Shown here piece by piece: positions 61,668 through 64,000 of a stretch of DNA of 64,000 nt (position 1 is its first letter; every line of letters begins with the position of its first letter). Origin of the DNA: Foetidibacter luteolus (GTDB taxonomy: Bacteria > Bacteroidota > Bacteroidia > Chitinophagales > Chitinophagaceae). The notes beneath the pieces are model-generated. The model worked only from the letters and a program-made list of their open reading frames with translations, was not told the origin of the DNA and searched no databases. The position numbers were made by a program, and so were the translations under genes. The stretch spans positions 62,001 to 126,000 of the forward strand of contig NZ_VVIP01000094.1 of assembly GCF_009650435.1 (NCBI RefSeq), given 5' to 3'.

Positions 61668-61674
61668 TTCACTT

Positions 61675-62289
61675 TTAATAAGCGTAGGCATCAATAGCAT
61701 TCAACGCCTGTTGCAGGCTTTGCTCACGTAACGCAGGCAGGGCCATACCTTCAGCCCTGAACACAGTTACATCCTTCATGCCGAGGAAGCCGAGAAAGGA
61801 ACGCAGGTAAGGCTCTGTGTTATCAATGGCCTTCATTGGCTCTGCGGAATAGACCCCGCCCAAAGCAATAGCCAGGTATACTTTCTTGCCTTTTACCAGG
61901 CCTTCAGGCACGCCGGCCGCATTTTGATAGGTAAAGGTTTTGCCAGGCACGGCAATATGGTCAAGCCAGGATTTAAGGGTAGAGGGGATGTTGAAGTTGT
62001 AGAAAGGGACGGCGATGACGATAACATCCGCTTCGGTTACTTCCTTCACCAACATGTCTGCGTAGGCCGCGGCTGTGGATTGCGGCTGTGTACGCTCCTG
62101 CTCAGGGGTACGCAACGCTAAAAAGCCTAATGCGCCCAGGTGTGGCACGGGCTCCAGGCTAAGGTCTCTTTCTATAACCACACTGCCCGGGTAGGTATTT
62201 TGTAACTGTTCAATAATTTCAGCAGACAACTGCCTGCTTACAGACTGAGCGCCATTGATGCTTGATTGTATACTTAGAATCTTTGCCAT
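61675..62289 (-). CDS. azoR: FMN-dependent NADH-azoreductase
   Basis: Flavodoxin-fold enzyme that reduces quinones and azo compounds with NADH. The product is 204 residues from ATG 62289 (MAKILSIQSSINGAQSVSRQ); upstream ATGs at 62295 and 62298 are possible. Motifs: the FMN phosphate loop SSINGAQSVSR, the PFYNFNIPSTLKSWLDH loop and the IALGGVYSAEP segment. Divergent from the HxlR regulator with a shared 122-bp control region, so probably repressed by it. Confidence 0.93.
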   Translation of the reverse strand: MAKILSIQSSINGAQSVSRQLSAEIIEQLQNTYPGSVVIERDLSLEPVPHLGALGFLALRTPEQERTQPQSTAAAYADMLVKEVTEADVIVIAVPFYNFNIPSTLKSWLDHIAVPGKTFTYQNAAGVPEGLVKGKKVYLAIALGGVYSAEPMKAIDNTEPYLRSFLGFLGMKDVTVFRAEGMALPALREQSLQQALNAIDAYAY

Positions 62290-62351
62290 AGTCATCATAC
62301 ATTTTAATTGTCCTGCAAAGCTCAACCACTTAACTTTCCAAAGTACAGCAG

Positions 62352-62393
62352 TTACCTGTTGGTAAGCAGTTAACACCGGTAACCAACAGGTAA
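62352..62393. promoter_or_regulatory. Inverted-repeat operator in the azoR/hxlR intergenic region
   Basis: Perfect 12-bp arms TTACCTGTTGGT (62352-62363) and ACCAACAGGTAA (62382-62393), centre 18 bp. It lies between the two divergent starts and is the obvious binding site for the HxlR protein. Confidence 0.7.
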
Positions 62394-62411
62394 GCGTAAC
62401 TTGCACCCATT

Positions 62412-62759
62412 ATGCAAAAGATAGATCACAAAGACTGCCAGGCATCGTTGCTGCCTATCAGGGATGCGATGGATGTTATTAACGGCAAATGGAAGTTGCT
62501 GATCTACATTTCCATAGCCAACGGTAACAGCAGGTTCAGGGAGATTGAAAGGAGCATACCGGATATTTCTTCCAAAGTACTGGCCAAAGAATTAAAAGAA
62601 CTGGAGGCAAACCAGCTTATTAAGAGAACAGTTTATGATGCCACACCTGCGCTTGTAGAATATACCGCTACGGAATACTCAAAGGGCCTGGGCGATGTAT
62701 TGACTGCCCTGAAAGATTGGGGTACCCGCCACCGTAACCAGATTATGAGCAAAGCATAA
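62412..62759 (+). CDS. HxlR-family redox-type regulator
   Basis: The product is 115 residues. Winged helix: the family start KDCQASLLPIRDAMDVINGK then WKLLIYISIANGNSRFREIE, RSIPDISSKVLAKELKELEA and the wing LIKRTVYDATPALVEYTATE. Cys9 is at the place of the redox cysteine in YodB/HypR-type members, which sense quinones or diamide and control azoreductases. That fits its divergent partner azoR and the inverted repeat between them. Confidence 0.92.
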   Translation: MQKIDHKDCQASLLPIRDAMDVINGKWKLLIYISIANGNSRFREIERSIPDISSKVLAKELKELEANQLIKRTVYDATPALVEYTATEYSKGLGDVLTALKDWGTRHRNQIMSKA

Positions 62760-62854
62760 AAAGTAAGCATAGCGGCAACAATTATTTCCTAATAATCCGG
62801 AAGCGCTTGCCTTGCGGTCATTCCTGGCGTAAGCCCACTATTCAATATTCAATG

Positions 62855-62977
62855 TCGTTTAGTTAAGTATGTCAGCCTGAGTTCCGAAACTTCGGAATCG
62901 AAGGCAGATTCATAAAAGATGGCTGAACAAAACGGTTTCGACAAGCTCAACCTGACATCGCGTTCTTAACTAAACGA
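62855..62977. repeat. MITE-like inverted-repeat element
   Basis: A 123-bp unit with perfect 13-bp terminal inverted repeats TCGTTTAGTTAAG and CTTAACTAAACGA. Inner near-inverted words ATGTCAGCCTGAG (62869) and CTCAACCTGACAT (62946) extend the pairing. It has no coding capacity. It is the only feature in the 306-bp gap 62760-63065 apart from plain sequence. Confidence 0.7.
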
Positions 62978-63065
62978 AACTGATTCCACATTCTCCATAT
63001 AACATTTTTACCAGCGGTAACCGCTTTTTGCGGAATACAATTTCCTTTGTTGAAAATTAACAGCG

Positions 63066-64000
63066 ATGAGAAAGTGTTTGCCCTTCGTTCTTTTCTTTTG
63101 TATAACATGCTTATCACAGGCCAGCAGCCAGGCCTTGCGTATTCCTGATGCTACCAACCAGGTACGCCTTGCAGGCGCAAAAATTGGTGTTACAGAAATT
63201 CAGGTGCATTACAGTTCACCCGGCGTTAAAGGCAGGGAAGGAAAAATATACGGAACTAATGTAGTTCCTTTTGGTTACCAGGTGCTGGGCTACGGCTCCA
63301 ATGTAGCCTCGCCGTGGCGGGCTGGTGCTGATGAGTGCACCACCCTGTCATTCTCCACCGATGTGTTGATAAATGGCAAAAAACTGCCTGCCGGTAAATA
63401 TGCATTCTTTATAGAAGTACATGAGGACAACAGCACACTTATTTTCAATAAGAACACTAAAGAATGGGGCAGCTACTTCTACCGTAAGGAACTGGATGTG
63501 CTGCATGTGCCCACTATTCAGCAAAAGAACCTGCCCGTTATGCAGGAGAGGCTACTGTATGAGTTTGCCAACCAAACGGATAATTCCATTGACATTAACC
63601 TGCTGTGGGAAAGATGGCGCTTCCCAATTAAAGTAGAAGTAGACCTTAAGAGCACTGTGCTGGAAAACATTCGTGAACAGATGAGCGGGGCTATCGGCTT
63701 TGACCCGCCCAGCCTGGAAGCTGCTGCCCGTTGGTGCGTAGAGAATGATACCAACCATACCGAAGCGCTCAACTGGATTAACAGCGCTGTTGACCCTAAC
63801 CTGGGCGGCAGAAATACGTTCAATGCCTTGTCCACCAAAGCTGCACTGCTGAGAAAGCTGGGCAACCAGCAGGAAGCCACCACGCTGATGAACACCGCTA
63901 TGGAGCAGGCAAGTGCGATAGAGCTGCATGGGTACGGCCGCCAGTTGCTGGCTGAAAATAAACTAGCCGAAGCATTGGCCGTATTTCAAAAAAATTACGA
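63066..64000 (+). CDS. Secreted DUF2911/TPR-like protein, 3' end cut by window
   Basis: ATG 63066 opens a frame that runs off the right edge (311 codons). Signal peptide RKCLPFVLFFCITCLSQASS, then the DUF2911 core (GVTEIQVHYSSPGVKGREGK, SPWRAGADE, KLPAGKYAFFIEVHE, EWGSYFYRKELDVL) and helical TPR-like repeats (AARWCVENDTNHTEALNWIN, FNALSTKAALLRKLGNQQEA). It is built just like the gene at 1-917 and clearly paralogous. Function unknown. Confidence 0.85.
   Translation, partial: MRKCLPFVLFFCITCLSQASSQALRIPDATNQVRLAGAKIGVTEIQVHYSSPGVKGREGKIYGTNVVPFGYQVLGYGSNVASPWRAGADECTTLSFSTDVLINGKKLPAGKYAFFIEVHEDNSTLIFNKNTKEWGSYFYRKELDVLHVPTIQQKNLPVMQERLLYEFANQTDNSIDINLLWERWRFPIKVEVDLKSTVLENIREQMSGAIGFDPPSLEAAARWCVENDTNHTEALNWINSAVDPNLGGRNTFNALSTKAALLRKLGNQQEATTLMNTAMEQASAIELHGYGRQLLAENKLAEALAVFQKNY

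Noticed and set aside
1-64000. CRISPR array, tRNA, rRNA or prophage
   Set aside because: No regularly spaced direct repeats, no cloverleaf-like segments ending in CCA-type acceptor stems, and no phage structural genes were found by eye; small RNAs cannot be excluded.

Overview
The window looks like chromosome from a Bacteroidota bacterium, most likely a Chitinophagaceae-type genus. The signs are a type IX secretion (T9SS) C-terminal sorting domain, DUF2911 proteins, a short NuoG, a LytS/LytTR pair, a PstS-like lipoprotein next to a large TPR protein, matches to the Bacteroidota -7 promoter box (TAnnTTTG), and few Shine-Dalgarno sequences. Both ends cut a gene; the two cut genes are paralogous DUF2911/TPR secreted proteins facing opposite ways. 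No rRNA, tRNA, CRISPR array, transposase or prophage was seen.

Layout. 1-8.6 kb: DUF2911 proteins, a GH78-type rhamnosidase with an aldo/keto reductase, fmt and recN. 8.7-12.0 kb: a three-gene minus-strand cluster of two paralogous class I isoprenoid-synthase-like proteins (DDxxD and NDxxDxxKD motifs) and a secreted protein that may be an alpha/alpha toroid with a DADD motif; this is the best candidate for an undescribed system. 12.4-24 kb: ffh, an ECF sigma factor followed by a membrane protein joining an anti-sigma-like N-terminus to a trypsin-like protease, a short lipoprotein, an EVE-domain protein, a glucan phosphorylase homologue without the usual PLP lysine, a LytS/LytTR pair, and a small membrane protein/PstS-like/TPR operon. 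24.2-39.7 kb: all fourteen nuo genes of complex I in order A-N, with a nucleotidyltransferase module inserted between nuoD and nuoE and a VOC protein between nuoE and nuoF. 39.7-46.2 kb (minus strand): sufBCDSE, a MIP18-family gene and an Rrf2 regulator, ending 2 bp from nuoN. 46.8-53.8 kb: accessory genes including an exported Hcp-like protein overlapping a T9SS-sorted protein, an XRE regulator with a palindromic operator array, and an AT-rich restriction-modification island (beta-class methyltransferase with an SNase-like tail, a small winged-helix protein, an MjaI-like endonuclease). 53.9-59.5 kb: leuC, leuD, a leuA/cimA-type synthase and leuB. 59.6-64 kb: a hypothetical exported protein, a YqgE protein, a divergent azoR/hxlR pair and the second cut DUF2911 gene.

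The spaces between genes hold several dispersed repeat families: a 105-bp GC-rich element (six copies), a GCGACGCAA / GTGAGTGACACAA element family (about sixteen copies, many inside operons), a short palindrome directly before the start codons of nuoF, nuoM and leuB, and a CTCAACCTGACA-type element. They fill nearly all of the longer non-coding stretches.

How the genes fit together: complex I and the Suf system, which would supply its iron-sulfur clusters, lie back to back. The leu genes form one branched-chain pathway block. Most of the rest is envelope and signalling. Everything here is read by eye; no database search was run.
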